DNA from: an uncultured Prevotella sp.
GTDB taxonomy: Bacteria; Bacteroidota; Bacteroidia; Bacteroidales; Bacteroidaceae
Assembly (NCBI GenBank): GCA_945833995.1
Contig: CAMAGM010000015.1
Location: forward strand, 1 to 32,642
Length of the DNA stretch: 32,642 nt
Direction of reading: 5' to 3'
Under the pieces are notes generated by a model. That model had not been told where the DNA came from, did no database searches, and saw only the letters and a program-made list of their open reading frames with translations. Shown in pieces: positions 8,173 through 18,438 of this stretch. The position numbers were made by a program, and so were the translations under genes. How positions within the stretch are numbered: the first letter of the stretch is position 1; the number at the start of each line of letters is the position of its first letter.

Positions 8173-8889
8173 ATGAACTATGCATTGATAATAGCCGGAG
8201 GCTCTGGCAACAGGATGGGGCAGGACATACCGAAGCAGTTTATGCATGTGGACAACTGCCCGATAATCATACACACGATGTTGGCATTCCAAAAGCATCC
8301 CGACATTGACGGTATTGCGGTGGTATGCCTCGATGGTTGGCAGACCGTGTTGCAGTCGTATGCCAACCAGTTTATGGTGACAAAGCTAAAGTGGATTTTC
8401 AATGGTGGAGAGAACGGACAGCAGTCTATCCACAACGGAATCTATGGGCTGAAAGAGGCGGGAATAAAGGATGACGACCTCGTGCTCGTACACGACGCGG
8501 TGCGCCCTTTGCTATCGCAGGACATCATCTCGTCAAACATCGCCATCTGTCAGAAATATGGCTATGCCATAACAGGCATAAAATGCCGCGAGGCAATACT
8601 GGAGAGCGACGATGGCTTCAGCACCACGACAAGCATACCCCGCGACAAACTGATTCGCACGCAGACTCCACAGACTTTCCGTCTGCGCAACCTGATAGCC
8701 GCACACGAGGAGGCTGCACGGCGCGGCATAACAAACTCCGTGGCATCGTGTACACTGATGGCAGAGCTCGGCAACCGTGAGATGCACATCGTGCCTGGCT
8801 CGGAGAAGAACATAAAGGTGACGACCATCGAGGACCTTGAGATTCTCAAGGCTCTGATGCATGTTGAGAAGGAAAGTTGGATAAAGTAG
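8173..8889 (+). CDS. IspD/TarI-like cytidylyltransferase
   Basis: 238 aa; ALIIAGGSGNRMGQDIPKQF nucleotidyltransferase signature, VLVHDAVRPLL, RTQTPQTFR. In an operon with licD, so a sugar/polyol-phosphate substrate is more likely than MEP. Confidence 0.88.
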   Translation: MNYALIIAGGSGNRMGQDIPKQFMHVDNCPIIIHTMLAFQKHPDIDGIAVVCLDGWQTVLQSYANQFMVTKLKWIFNGGENGQQSIHNGIYGLKEAGIKDDDLVLVHDAVRPLLSQDIISSNIAICQKYGYAITGIKCREAILESDDGFSTTTSIPRDKLIRTQTPQTFRLRNLIAAHEEAARRGITNSVASCTLMAELGNREMHIVPGSEKNIKVTTIEDLEILKALMHVEKESWIK

Positions 8890-8895
8890 GATTGA

Positions 8896-8937
8896 GAATT
8901 AGAAATTAGAAATTAAGAATTAAGAATTAAAAATTAA
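8896..8937 (+). repeat. Heptanucleotide tract, 6 units of RAATTAR
   Basis: GAATTAG AAATTAG AAATTAA GAATTAA GAATTAA AAATTAA. Confidence 0.95.
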
Positions 8938-8941
8938 GGAA

Positions 8942-10003
8942 GTGGGAAGCTATAGGGATGATATTCTGGCTGCGGCAAGCGAGGGCTTGCCATGGGAGCA
9001 GCTTGAGGGAAAGAACATTCTCGTCACGGGAGCGACTGGACTTATTGGCGGTTGCCTCGTTGAGGTGCTTATGGCGCATGAGGGCAACTACCAAATCTAT
9101 GCTGCTGGCAGAAACGAGATAAGGGCAAGGGAGAGGTTTGCACCCTTTGCCAACGACAGGCGTTTCCATTTCCTCTGCTACGACGTCAGCGAGCCGTTGC
9201 TTGCCGGACAGGATTTCCATTTTATCGTACATGCCGCCAGTGGCGCAAGCCCATCAGTCTTTGCCTCGCAGCCTGTTGAGGTGGTGAAGGCAAACATCCT
9301 TGGTGTGGCAAACCTCATGGACTATGGACAGAGCCACAACATGCGCCGCATGCTCTACGTGTCAACAGGCGAGATATATGGCGAGGGAGGGGCAACCCTC
9401 GACACTCCCGACGGCAAGGCTTTTGTGGAGAGCGACAGTGGCTATGTCAACTGCGCCACCCAACGGGCCTGTTATCCCTCGTCGAAGCGTGCGGCAGAGA
9501 CCCTTTGCATAGCATACGGAGCCGAGTATGGCGCAGATGTGGTGATTGCCCGCCCATGCCACGTCTATGGTCCGAACTTCACTGAGAGCGACAATCGCGT
9601 CTATGCCCAATTCCTACGCAACATACTGCGTGGCGAGGACATAGTGATGAAGAGCGACGGAAGCCAATACCGCTCTTGGTGCTATGTGGTTGATTGCGTG
9701 CGTGCCCTGCTATATATATTATTGAAAGGTGAGAGCGGCGAGGCTTACAACATTGCAGACGAGACTTCGAATGTAAGCATAAGAGAGTTGGCAGAGACGA
9801 TAGCCAACATTGGCGGTAGGAAGGTGGTAATAAGAAAGCCCGACAACCAAGAGGCGTCGGGCTATAACGTAGTTACAAAATCCATTTTCTCCACAGCCAA
9901 GCTCCAACGCCTTGGTTGGAACGTGAGCGGAAGCATGGGTGAGAAACTATCCCACTTGGCTTCCTGGCTTAACCTCGCGCAGCGTGGTGGTGACGCTCAG
10001 TGA
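8942..10003 (+). CDS. NAD-dependent epimerase/dehydratase (extended SDR)
   Basis: 353 aa; [19 protein letters not shown] Rossmann motif; [18 protein letters not shown] (YxxxK). GTG start. Confidence 0.9.
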   Translation: MGSYRDDILAAASEGLPWEQLEGKNILVTGATGLIGGCLVEVLMAHEGNYQIYAAGRNEIRARERFAPFANDRRFHFLCYDVSEPLLAGQDFHFIVHAASGASPSVFASQPVEVVKANILGVANLMDYGQSHNMRRMLYVSTGEIYGEGGATLDTPDGKAFVESDSGYVNCATQRACYPSSKRAAETLCIAYGAEYGADVVIARPCHVYGPNFTESDNRVYAQFLRNILRGEDIVMKSDGSQYRSWCYVVDCVRALLYILLKGESGEAYNIADETSNVSIRELAETIANIGGRKVVIRKPDNQEASGYNVVTKSIFSTAKLQRLGWNVSGSMGEKLSHLASWLNLAQRGGDAQ

Positions 10004-12013
10004 GCCGTCGAAATTCACTGCCGAGAGAATCATTCCCTGACTTTCTATGCCCATCATCTTGCGTGGGGCGAAGTTGGCAACGAAAAGAACATCCTTGCCA
10101 ATGAGGTCCTGTGGCTCATAGTAAGCAGCGATGCCGCTGAGGATGGTGCGGTCGGTGCCTGTGCCGTCGTCGATGGTGAACTGCAGGAGTTTCTTTGATT
10201 TCTTCACCTTCTGGCAGTCCTTGATGTGACCTACGCGGATGTCGAGTTTCTCAAAGTCCTCAAACGAAGCCTCAGCCTTTATCTCCTCTGGCTTGTAGGC
10301 AGCAGCCTCGTTGGCTTTCTTCGTAGCCTCCAGCTTGTCGAGCTGCTTCTGTATGGTCTCGTCGTCAATCTTCTCAAACAGCAGTTCCGGCTCGCCAAGC
10401 TGATGACCAGCCTCAAGCAGGTTGGTGCTTCCAAGCTGTTCCCACTCGTAGTGGTCAACATTGAGCATCCTAAGCAGCTTCTGACTGCTGAACGGCAGGA
10501 ATGGCTCAAAGGCTATAGCAAGGTTGGCGCAGAGTTGGAGCGAGATGTTGAGTATGGTCTCCACACGCTTCATGTCGGTCTTTGCCACCTTCCATGGCTC
10601 ACAGTCGGCAATGTATTTGTTTCCTATGCGTGCGAGGTTCATCGCCTCCTTCTGTGCGTCGCGGAACTTGAAGGCGTCGAGCAGTCGCTCTACGTTCTGC
10701 TTCACGTCCTTGAACTCCTCAAGGGCATTGCGGTCTATCTCCTCAAGCTCGCCACAGGCAGGCACCACTCCGTTCCAGTATTTCTTCGTGAGCTGCAGCG
10801 CACGGTTTACGAAATTGCCATACACGGCTACCAGCTCGTTGTTGTTGCGGTCCTGGAAGTCCTTCCATGTGAAGTTGTTGTCCTTTGTCTCGGGAGCATT
10901 GGCAGTGAGCACATAGCGGAGCACGTCCTGCTTGCCAGGGAAGTCAACGAGGTATTCGTGCAGCCAAACAGCCCAGTTGCGCGATGTGGAAATCTTGTCG
11001 TTCTCAAGGTTGAGGAACTCGTTTGACGGAACGTTGTCGGGCATGATGTAGCCTCCATGAGCCTTCATCATAACTGGGAATATGAGGCAGTGGAACACGA
11101 TGTTGTCCTTGCCGATGAAGTGTACGAGGCGTGTCTCAGGGTCCTGCCACCATTTCTCCCACGAGCCCCAACGCTCCGGGTCGTTGTCGCACAGTTCCTT
11201 GGTGTTGGAGATGTAGCCTATTGGCGCATCGAACCAAACGTAGAGCACTTTTCCCTCAGCGCCCTCAACAGGCACTGGGATGCCCCAGTCCAAGTCGCGG
11301 GTCATGGCGCGTGGCTGCAGGTCCATGTCGAGCCACGACTTGCACTGTCCATAGACATTTGGTCGCCACTCCTTGTGTCCCTCAAGGATCCACTCCTTCA
11401 GCCATTCCTGATACTTGCCAAGTGGCAGATACCAGTTCTTAGTCGGTTTCTTCACGAGACCATGACCGGGGTTGTTCTTGTTCGTAGGATTGATGAGCTC
11501 GTCGGGCGACAGCGTTGCGCCACATTTCTCACACTGGTCGCCGTAGGCACCCTCAGCACCGCATCGTGGACAAGTGCCAACGATGTTGCGGTCGGTAAGG
11601 AACTCACCCGTCACCTCGTCGCAGTATTGCAACTCCGTAATCTCCTCCAGCTCGCCCTTGTCGTAGAGTGTGCGGAAGAAGTCGGCAGCAAACTTATGGT
11701 GTATTTCCGATGTAGTGCGGCTATAGATGTCGAAAGAGATACCGAAGTCCTCAAACGATTTCTTTATCAGCGAGTGGTAGCGGTCAACGACCTGCTGTGT
11801 TGTTATGCCCTCTTGTCTTGCCCTGATGGTTACAGGCACTCCGTGTTCGTCGCTTCCGCCGATGAACACCACCTCCTGCTTTTTCAGCCTGAGGTAGCGG
11901 GCGTAGATGTCTGATGGCACATAAACGCCAGCAAGGTGTCCGATATGCACACCACCATTGGCGTATGGCAGTGCTGCTGTGATGGTTGTTCGCTTAAATT
12001 TCTTGTCTTCCAT
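9947..12013 (-). CDS. metG: Methionyl-tRNA synthetase
   Basis: 688 aa; [16 protein letters not shown], zinc-binding CxxC pairs, [14 protein letters not shown] (KMSKS-like), C-terminal tRNA-binding domain ([20 protein letters not shown]). Confidence 0.97.
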   Translation of the reverse strand: MEDKKFKRTTITAALPYANGGVHIGHLAGVYVPSDIYARYLRLKKQEVVFIGGSDEHGVPVTIRARQEGITTQQVVDRYHSLIKKSFEDFGISFDIYSRTTSEIHHKFAADFFRTLYDKGELEEITELQYCDEVTGEFLTDRNIVGTCPRCGAEGAYGDQCEKCGATLSPDELINPTNKNNPGHGLVKKPTKNWYLPLGKYQEWLKEWILEGHKEWRPNVYGQCKSWLDMDLQPRAMTRDLDWGIPVPVEGAEGKVLYVWFDAPIGYISNTKELCDNDPERWGSWEKWWQDPETRLVHFIGKDNIVFHCLIFPVMMKAHGGYIMPDNVPSNEFLNLENDKISTSRNWAVWLHEYLVDFPGKQDVLRYVLTANAPETKDNNFTWKDFQDRNNNELVAVYGNFVNRALQLTKKYWNGVVPACGELEEIDRNALEEFKDVKQNVERLLDAFKFRDAQKEAMNLARIGNKYIADCEPWKVAKTDMKRVETILNISLQLCANLAIAFEPFLPFSSQKLLRMLNVDHYEWEQLGSTNLLEAGHQLGEPELLFEKIDDETIQKQLDKLEATKKANEAAAYKPEEIKAEASFEDFEKLDIRVGHIKDCQKVKKSKKLLQFTIDDGTGTDRTILSGIAAYYEPQDLIGKDVLFVANFAPRKMMGIESQGMILSAVNFDGSLSVTTTLREVKPGSQVG

Positions 12014-12037
12014 TGTTTTAATCTTTTATTTTGGGTG

Positions 12038-12045
12038 CAAAGTTA
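12038..12045 (-). promoter_or_regulatory. -7 box of the metG promoter
   Basis: TAACTTTG on the minus strand (CAAAGTTA on plus), 25 bp before the metG ATG; -33 is weak. A duplicated -7 box lies at 12180-12187. Confidence 0.55.
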
Positions 12046-12147
12046 GTGCAAAAAATCGATTGAGCGAAGAGAAAGAGAATATATTTTCTTTCTTAAGCGT
12101 GAGATTTTTATCCAAATGAGTGAAATAACAAAGGAAAATCTTATTTT
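12039..12147. repeat. 109-bp direct repeat, copy 1 (metG upstream)
   Basis: AAAGTTAGTGCAAAAAATCGATTGAGCGAAG...GGAAAATCTTATTTT, repeated identically 142 bp away. Confidence 0.95.
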
Positions 12148-12180
12148 TCTTTGTATTTTCGAGTGCAGCTAAACTTATCC

Positions 12181-12289
12181 AAAGTTAGTGCAAAAAATCG
12201 ATTGAGCGAAGAGAAAGAGAATATATTTTCTTTCTTAAGCGTGAGATTTTTATCCAAATGAGTGAAATAACAAAGGAAAATCTTATTTT
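12181..12289. repeat. 109-bp direct repeat, copy 2; its end overlaps the GH67 stop codon
   Basis: Same sequence as 12039-12147, offset exactly 142 bp, with a 33-bp spacer. Confidence 0.95.
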
Positions 12290-14204
12290 ATTCTGCAAAC
12301 TGACGGAAATAGTTGAGGCAGGTGTCGCGCCACTCACGGGCATTCTCCTCTTGCGACTTAAGGCGGGCATCAACCTCGGCATAGCGTTGGGAGTCGATGT
12401 AGGGACGCATTTGGTGCCATGTGGCGACGAATGACTCCACTGCCGACACTCCACGGTTGTAGCGATAGGTCATCTCTCCCCACAGCGTGCGGCCGTTCTT
12501 AAGCTGATAGTTCCAAGGCAGATGGTGGAACCAAAGCAAGAACTCCTCGGGACATGTGTCAACATTGTCGTAGAGGCTGCGATATGGCTCACGATACTGG
12601 CTCGTGGCATTGGTGCCACGGCTCGAACGGTCGAATCCAACGCCCTCTTTCGTTGCCTTGTGGTAATATACTGGCTTCCACTCCTCTGGGAAATGGGCTT
12701 GGTTGCCGTCGGGCTCAGGGCCATAGTGGTGGTCTGCCTTGAAGATATGGTGCAAACCGAGTGGCATCATGTAATCGACACACGCCTCGCGACTTTCTGC
12801 CATTACAGTCGTCATAGGCTCCACGAACGCCTTCTCGCGGGTAAAGGTCTGGCAAAGCCACTCACGGGCGATCTCCTCGGTGGAGAGCGAAGGGTTCCAG
12901 GCAAGGCGACCGAAGGCATACCAGTTAGCCTGTGCGAAATGGTGACCACACCAGTTGGCATCGTCGCCAATGTTGGCAACTCCCGCTATGCCTACCATTG
13001 ACTCTGGCTTGACATAAGAGAAGAACTCTTTCCACATAGGGGCGAGGAATACAAGGTGCTGGCTGTGACCAAGATACTCCTGCGTTATCTGCAGCTCAGC
13101 CATGAGCGGGGTTTTCTTGATCTCGTCAAAGACAGGAGCGTAGGGCTCTCGTGGCTGGAAGTCGAGAGGGCCGTTCTTTGCCTGAAGAATGACGTTGGAG
13201 CGGAACTCCCCATCGACAGGAAGGAACTCAGTGACAGCCTGTTTCACGCGGTCCTCACCCTTGTGCTTGTTGCCATAGACGAAGCATCGCCACATGACAA
13301 TGCCTCCGTATGGTCTCAACGCATCGGCAAGCATGTTGGCACCATCGGCGTGGGTGCGGTCGTAGTCGCCAGGCCCAGGCTGTCCCTCAGAGTTGGCTTT
13401 CACGAGGAAGCCGCCGAAATCGGGAATGGTGGAATAGATTTGCTTTGCCTTTGCCTTCCACCATTTCGCCACCTTTGGGTTGAGCGGGTCGGCAGTCTTC
13501 AGCTTACCGAGAGCCATTGGCGAGGCGAAATTGACAGAGAGATAGGTCTTGATGCCATATTGGCGCAGGATGTCGGCAATGACCTTCACCTTATTAATAT
13601 ATTCCGTGGAAAGCATTTTAGGCGAGGCATTGACATTGTTGAGCACCGATCCGTTGATGCCAAGCGAGGCGTTGGCACGGGCGTATGCCTCAATCTTTTC
13701 CCTGAGGGCGGTTGAGCATTTCATCGTCTTTGCCGACTTGCCCTCTATCTCGTCCCATAGCCAGATGCTGTGTCCGGCATAGCCACGCTCTATGGTGCCA
13801 TCGAGGTTGTCCCAATGGTTTAGTATTCGAAGACCGAAAGCGGGTATGCAGTCGCCCGACACCATAGGCAGTCCTGCCTCTTGGCGGCGGAGCAGCTCAT
13901 GGACACCGTAATAGATGCCCTCTGGACACGCAGCGGATATCTCCCCATCGGCGATGCGGAAACCATCCTTGAGGTTTGAGAGCGACTTATCCACAACGAG
14001 ACCAACATGGTTGCCATGCCAATAGCGGTTGATTTCGTCCGCGGCTTTCTCCACGATGGTGTTACGATACTTTGAGTCGAACGATGCCTTTATGTCTTTT
14101 GTCTTGTTGTGCTGGGCGCGGAGCCACAGTGCAGAGCCATCGTCGGCTGAGGCTGTGCCGACAAAGAGTGCCAGGCACAGAGCCATAAATAGTGTTTTCT
14201 TCAT
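12288..14204 (-). CDS. GH67 alpha-glucuronidase
   Basis: 638 aa with signal peptide; DGEISAACPEGIYYGVHELLRRQEAG, LRILNHWDNLDGTIERGYAGHSIW, GGFLVKANSEGQPGPGDYDRTHADGANMLADAL. Confidence 0.93.
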   Translation of the reverse strand: MKKTLFMALCLALFVGTASADDGSALWLRAQHNKTKDIKASFDSKYRNTIVEKAADEINRYWHGNHVGLVVDKSLSNLKDGFRIADGEISAACPEGIYYGVHELLRRQEAGLPMVSGDCIPAFGLRILNHWDNLDGTIERGYAGHSIWLWDEIEGKSAKTMKCSTALREKIEAYARANASLGINGSVLNNVNASPKMLSTEYINKVKVIADILRQYGIKTYLSVNFASPMALGKLKTADPLNPKVAKWWKAKAKQIYSTIPDFGGFLVKANSEGQPGPGDYDRTHADGANMLADALRPYGGIVMWRCFVYGNKHKGEDRVKQAVTEFLPVDGEFRSNVILQAKNGPLDFQPREPYAPVFDEIKKTPLMAELQITQEYLGHSQHLVFLAPMWKEFFSYVKPESMVGIAGVANIGDDANWCGHHFAQANWYAFGRLAWNPSLSTEEIAREWLCQTFTREKAFVEPMTTVMAESREACVDYMMPLGLHHIFKADHHYGPEPDGNQAHFPEEWKPVYYHKATKEGVGFDRSSRGTNATSQYREPYRSLYDNVDTCPEEFLLWFHHLPWNYQLKNGRTLWGEMTYRYNRGVSAVESFVATWHQMRPYIDSQRYAEVDARLKSQEENAREWRDTCLNYFRQFAE

Positions 14205-14213
14205 ATTTTTAAA

Positions 14214-17200
14214 CTAATTTGGTGTTTTGTTCATTCCGTTCTTTGCGGCATAGTCCGTAGGCGACATTCCGAAGTGTTTCTTGAACACGGTGGAGAAATG
14301 GGTCTGGTTGTTGTAGCCCACGGCATAAGCCACCTGCGTGATGTTTATCTTGCCCTCGCAAATGAGTTTGGCAGCCTGCTCAAGGCGAATGTTGCGCACG
14401 AACTCACTCGACGATATTCCCGTTATCTCCTTCATCTTGCGATGGAGCTGTGCACGGCTTAGTCCGATGTCCTCGCTCAGACGCTCTACATTGAAGTCCG
14501 GCTCGGAGAGATGCTCGTTCACAGACTTCATGATGCGTCTCATCAGCATCTCGTCGTTGCCCTCCACCTTCAGTGTCTCAACCTTGTCGGCCTGTTCCTG
14601 CTTGCCTGAGTATTTTCCTCGCACGCGTCGGATGTTATCCACAAGGTTGTCTATCTGTATCTGCAGTTCCTCGATGCTGAACGGCTTGGCAATGAAGGCA
14701 TCAGCCCCTCGCTTAAGACCTTCGAGCCTGTCTGCCACATCAGCTTTCGAGGTGAGCAGTATTACTGGTATGTCGCTTATGTTGGCATTTGTCTTTATGG
14801 AGCGCAGCAACTGTATGCCATCCATCTCAGGCATCATGACATCGGAGACGACAATGTCGTAGCGAGTGCCGCCAAGCAACTCACGCAGTCCTTCCTTGCC
14901 GTTGTGGCAGATGGTGAAGCGGTAGTATGCCGAAAGCTCATTCTTGATATACTGTGCTATCTCCTCGTCGTCGTCAACCAGCAGCACCTTTAGGTTCTTC
15001 GATGGCTGTCGGCTCACGTTCTTGCTGCTCTCCACAGGCTCCGTGTTGCTCTCGATCTCCTCAGGCTTGAGATGGCTATTGCCCAAGGGAATATTGATGG
15101 TGAACAGCGAGCCAGCCACTCCATCGGTGCGGTTGGCTGCCGTTATGGTGCCGCCATGCAGGTTGACGAGGGCACGGCAGAGGTTGAGTCCAATGCCAGT
15201 GCCAGCCTTTCCCACCTCACGGGCACTCTTGCTCTGGTAGAACCGCTCGAACAGTCGCTCAGTGCGTTCCTCCTTCAGCCCTATGCCCGTGTCGGCAACC
15301 TGGATTATTCCGTTGCTGTCATCCTTGTCGATGGAGATTGTTATGGTGCCGCCGTCGGGAGTGTATTTGAAGGCATTGGACAGTAGGTTGGCTATTACCT
15401 TGTCGAAATGCACCCGGTCTATCCAAAGCATGAGCTTGTCGGTGCGTAAATCGACTACGAGACTGATGCCCCGTTGCTCGGCACGATACCTGAACGACTT
15501 AATTGAGCGTCGTACGTAAGCCGACATTTCGGTCTCGCTGCAGTGGAGGCGCATTTGGTTCTTGTCTATCTTCCTCTCGTCGAGAATTTGGTTTACGAGC
15601 AAGAGCAGACGCTGGGCGTTGTAGCCTATGGTGTCGATGTATGCCCTACCCTCGCTGTCGCCCACAATGGTCTTCAGACGAGCCAGTGGCTCCATAATCA
15701 GCGTCAGTGGCGAGCGTATGTCGTGCGTGGCATTGATGAGGAACTGCATCTTCGCCTCCTCAAGCTCCTTGCGCTTGTGGCGGCGATAGGCGAGGAATGC
15801 CACACCCAACACGGAGATACACATTATTATATATATAATGTATGCCGTGGTGGTGGCATACCAGGGGTTCTCCACTACGAGCGTAAGGCTCCGTATGCCT
15901 CGCGACACTATGCCATTGCAGACAGCACGCACCTGCAGGTCGTATTTCCCTGGCATCATACGGTTGAAATAAATGGTGTTGGTGCCTTCTGGAATGGCAG
16001 TCCACGGCTGTCGCTCGCTCAGCCTATACTCAAAGGTGATGTTCTCGACGTTGCGGTAGTCGAGCAGGGAGAACTGCATTGAGAAACTGCTCTCGTCGTA
16101 GGGAATGACGAAACGGTCCTGCATGCAGTCGGCGTGCCTGCCCCCGATGACGAATCCCGTGAGGTATATCTCGCCGAGACTGATGTTCATCCGCAGCACC
16201 TCGTCGGGTTTGAATAGTGTGATACCGTCATTTGTGCCAAACGCCACGGTACCCTTGTCGCCACCTGCCACTACGCCAAACCTGTATTCCCTCGACCTCA
16301 GCCCATAGCCGTGGACATAGCCGAGAAGGTTGTCGCGCTTGTTGTCGTAGAGCCAGATGCCGTTCGTGGTGCCCATCCATACGTTGCCGTTCCTCTCCAC
16401 ATGGAGGCAGTTTATCTCGTGTCCGGCAAGTTGGCGCGATGCCTCTACCAGCCCTGCCGTGTTTGTCTTGTAGGAGTAGCGGTAGAGGCCTGAGCTCGTG
16501 CCGATGAAAATCTCGCCATTGGTTCCTTCTGCCAACGATGAGCAGCGTATGTCGGGCAATAGGCAACCTCCGGGGAAACTGGAAATCTCGCCATTTGAGG
16601 TATTCATGCGCGACAGTCCCTTAGCCGTTCCTATCCATAACATTCCGCGGCTGTCAATCATGAGCGACGAAATCCAGTCGTTCCACAGGTAAGGCTTGCC
16701 CTGCGAGTGCTGGTTCATGGACAGTATTTGCCTCTCGCCGCTATTGGTGTCGTAAACGCAGAGTCCCTTGCCGAAATTGGAGATATAGAGTCGTCCCTCC
16801 TTGTCGTCAGCCATGCAGTTAAGTCCCCAACCATCGAACCTCAGTCTCTGTTCCGAAGCCCCTGTCTTTGGGTCGTAGCTGTAGAGCGATTGCTCGGTGC
16901 ATAGCCAGAACCTGCCGCGGCGGTCGCAATAGACAAGTCCTGTGCCTGCAGGCGACTTCGGATGCGACTTGAGATTGCCCTTTAGGTCGAAAACGTAAAG
17001 TCCGTTGTTCTGCACCGTACACCAAAGCTCGTTGTCGGGACCCGTGGCAAGCGACGATATTCCGCTGCCTGTCTGTATGTTCTGCGTGGTGAGATCCCAG
17101 CATACGAACGGATGCCGTGCATTGTCAATCTTGTATATTCCCTTGTTGTAGCACGAGGTCCAGATGTTCTGGTCCTTGTCAATGAGTATGGCGTTGGCGT

Positions 17201-18101
17201 TCGAGGTGAGCAGTATGTTGTCGTTGGCAAAAGCCTGCGTGAGTGTTCTCGTGCCCTTCGCAATCTTCATCAAGCCATTGCCTGAGGTGCAGAGAAAGAG
17301 GTTCCCGTCGCTGTCGTAACGCGCGTTCCTAATCGACACCTTCTCGTTGATGGCTGAGAGGTCGAAGCCCGCGTCGGAGACACGCTGTGTCGTGGCGTCA
17401 AACTCCATTATGCCGTAGAGGCAGACAATATACATGGTCTTGCTGTCCTTCTGCAGGAAACAGACAGCAGGCCCACATGGCAGATTGTAGTTCTGCTTCG
17501 ACACCACTTGGTTGTCGGCATCCAACTTGTATCGCGTCACTATTGGCTCATGGCTGCTGCGCCATAGTTGTCCCTGCGCATCGATGTGTATGCGGCTATA
17601 GAAGTCCTCTGAGGTGTAGAACAACCTTGACGTGTCGTGATGTATGGTGTCGGTGCCCTTTCGTATGCTGAACATTCCGTAGCCCGCCGTTCCTATGAGC
17701 AGCCCTTGGCTGTTCTCGGCAAATGACGACACTCGGGGCTGTATGTTGCCGGGGAAACGATAGCGACGGAATGAGTTGGAGTGGTAGTCGTATCGCGAAA
17801 GTCCCTTGCCAGAGCCTATCCAAAGGCGCCCCTCGCGGTCAACATATATGGCAGAGATGTTGCTGTCGGCTATTGTCGTGGTGTCGTTGACTTGCGATAT
17901 GAATGGCGTGAAATGGTAGCCATCAAACTTGTTGAGTCCACATTCCGTGCCCACCCATATATATCCATACTTGTCTTGGAAAATGTTTGTCACCGCACTG
18001 CTCGAAAGTTCCTCCGAGGTATATAGTCTGCCATTGTCGGCATGTGCCTTGCCGAGATTCAATATGCTGGAAAGAAAAATTATAGTCCAAAGGTGTCTCA
18101 T
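14214..18101 (-). CDS. Hybrid two-component system regulator (HTCS), likely the xylan/xylo-oligosaccharide sensor
   Basis: N-terminal Reg_prop propeller repeats (DKYGYIWVGTECGLNKFDGYHF), Y_Y_Y region, HisKA (NATHDIRSPLTLIMEPLARLK), HATPase, REC (VLLVDDDEEIAQYI) and AraC HTH. The ORF track starts at 18137; ATG 18101 is preferred because a promoter lies between the two. Confidence 0.93.
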   Translation of the reverse strand: MRHLWTIIFLSSILNLGKAHADNGRLYTSEELSSSAVTNIFQDKYGYIWVGTECGLNKFDGYHFTPFISQVNDTTTIADSNISAIYVDREGRLWIGSGKGLSRYDYHSNSFRRYRFPGNIQPRVSSFAENSQGLLIGTAGYGMFSIRKGTDTIHHDTSRLFYTSEDFYSRIHIDAQGQLWRSSHEPIVTRYKLDADNQVVSKQNYNLPCGPAVCFLQKDSKTMYIVCLYGIMEFDATTQRVSDAGFDLSAINEKVSIRNARYDSDGNLFLCTSGNGLMKIAKGTRTLTQAFANDNILLTSNANAILIDKDQNIWTSCYNKGIYKIDNARHPFVCWDLTTQNIQTGSGISSLATGPDNELWCTVQNNGLYVFDLKGNLKSHPKSPAGTGLVYCDRRGRFWLCTEQSLYSYDPKTGASEQRLRFDGWGLNCMADDKEGRLYISNFGKGLCVYDTNSGERQILSMNQHSQGKPYLWNDWISSLMIDSRGMLWIGTAKGLSRMNTSNGEISSFPGGCLLPDIRCSSLAEGTNGEIFIGTSSGLYRYSYKTNTAGLVEASRQLAGHEINCLHVERNGNVWMGTTNGIWLYDNKRDNLLGYVHGYGLRSREYRFGVVAGGDKGTVAFGTNDGITLFKPDEVLRMNISLGEIYLTGFVIGGRHADCMQDRFVIPYDESSFSMQFSLLDYRNVENITFEYRLSERQPWTAIPEGTNTIYFNRMMPGKYDLQVRAVCNGIVSRGIRSLTLVVENPWYATTTAYIIYIIMCISVLGVAFLAYRRHKRKELEEAKMQFLINATHDIRSPLTLIMEPLARLKTIVGDSEGRAYIDTIGYNAQRLLLLVNQILDERKIDKNQMRLHCSETEMSAYVRRSIKSFRYRAEQRGISLVVDLRTDKLMLWIDRVHFDKVIANLLSNAFKYTPDGGTITISIDKDDSNGIIQVADTGIGLKEERTERLFERFYQSKSAREVGKAGTGIGLNLCRALVNLHGGTITAANRTDGVAGSLFTINIPLGNSHLKPEEIESNTEPVESSKNVSRQPSKNLKVLLVDDDEEIAQYIKNELSAYYRFTICHNGKEGLRELLGGTRYDIVVSDVMMPEMDGIQLLRSIKTNANISDIPVILLTSKADVADRLEGLKRGADAFIAKPFSIEELQIQIDNLVDNIRRVRGKYSGKQEQADKVETLKVEGNDEMLMRRIMKSVNEHLSEPDFNVERLSEDIGLSRAQLHRKMKEITGISSSEFVRNIRLEQAAKLICEGKINITQVAYAVGYNNQTHFSTVFKKHFGMSPTDYAAKNGMNKTPN

Positions 18102-18124
18102 GACGAAAGTTATTGATTCAGCCG

Positions 18125-18155
18125 CAAAGTTACACAAAAACCTCTAAAAGGCAAA
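18125..18155 (-). promoter_or_regulatory. HTCS gene promoter
   Basis: Minus strand TTTG (18155-18152), N19, TAACTTTG (18132-18125). Confidence 0.75.
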
Positions 18156-18194
18156 GAAAAAGACGTTTTATTTTCTCCATACGGGTGCAGATAC

Positions 18195-18226
18195 GTTTCA
18201 TTTGGCACCCATTTTGTTACATTTTT
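18195..18226. promoter_or_regulatory. Putative HTCS operator pair A
   Basis: GTTTCATTTGG at 18195 and GTTACATTTTT at 18216, 21-bp spacing. Confidence 0.5.
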
Positions 18227-18275
18227 GATTTTTTTCGCCTAAAAAACCAATTATGAAACAAATAAAAACATAATG

Positions 18276-18287
18276 GTTACATTTTTT
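18276..18287 (+). promoter_or_regulatory. Putative HTCS operator half-site next to the transporter -33
   Basis: GTTACATTTTTT, directly upstream of TTG (18289-18291). A weak partner, GAAACA, lies 21 bp upstream at 18255. Confidence 0.5.
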
Positions 18288-18288
18288 C

Positions 18289-18320
18289 TTGCAACTTATC
18301 GGGAAAAGGTATTATCTTTG
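18289..18320 (+). promoter_or_regulatory. Promoter of the symporter-GH43 operon
   Basis: TTG (18289-18291), N21, TATCTTTG (18313-18320); leaves a leader of about 240 nt. Confidence 0.75.
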
Positions 18321-18438
18321 CACTCGAAATTTAAATCCGTTTAGGTTTTCAAGGCTGTGTACAGTCTTTTGTTCATAAAAGATACAATGTTTCATAGCAA
18401 CACGTTTTTTAAGTTAAGGTTAGTTTGTTTCGGTTTGC

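Noticed and set aside
10226-11914. Long plus-strand ORFs (266 and 285 aa) opposite metG
   Set aside because: Antisense to a clearly conserved metG; composition is the shadow of GC-rich codon positions, with no recognisable domains.
13056-13715. 219-aa plus-strand ORF inside the GH67 gene
   Set aside because: Antisense to conserved GH67 sequence; no start-site or domain support.
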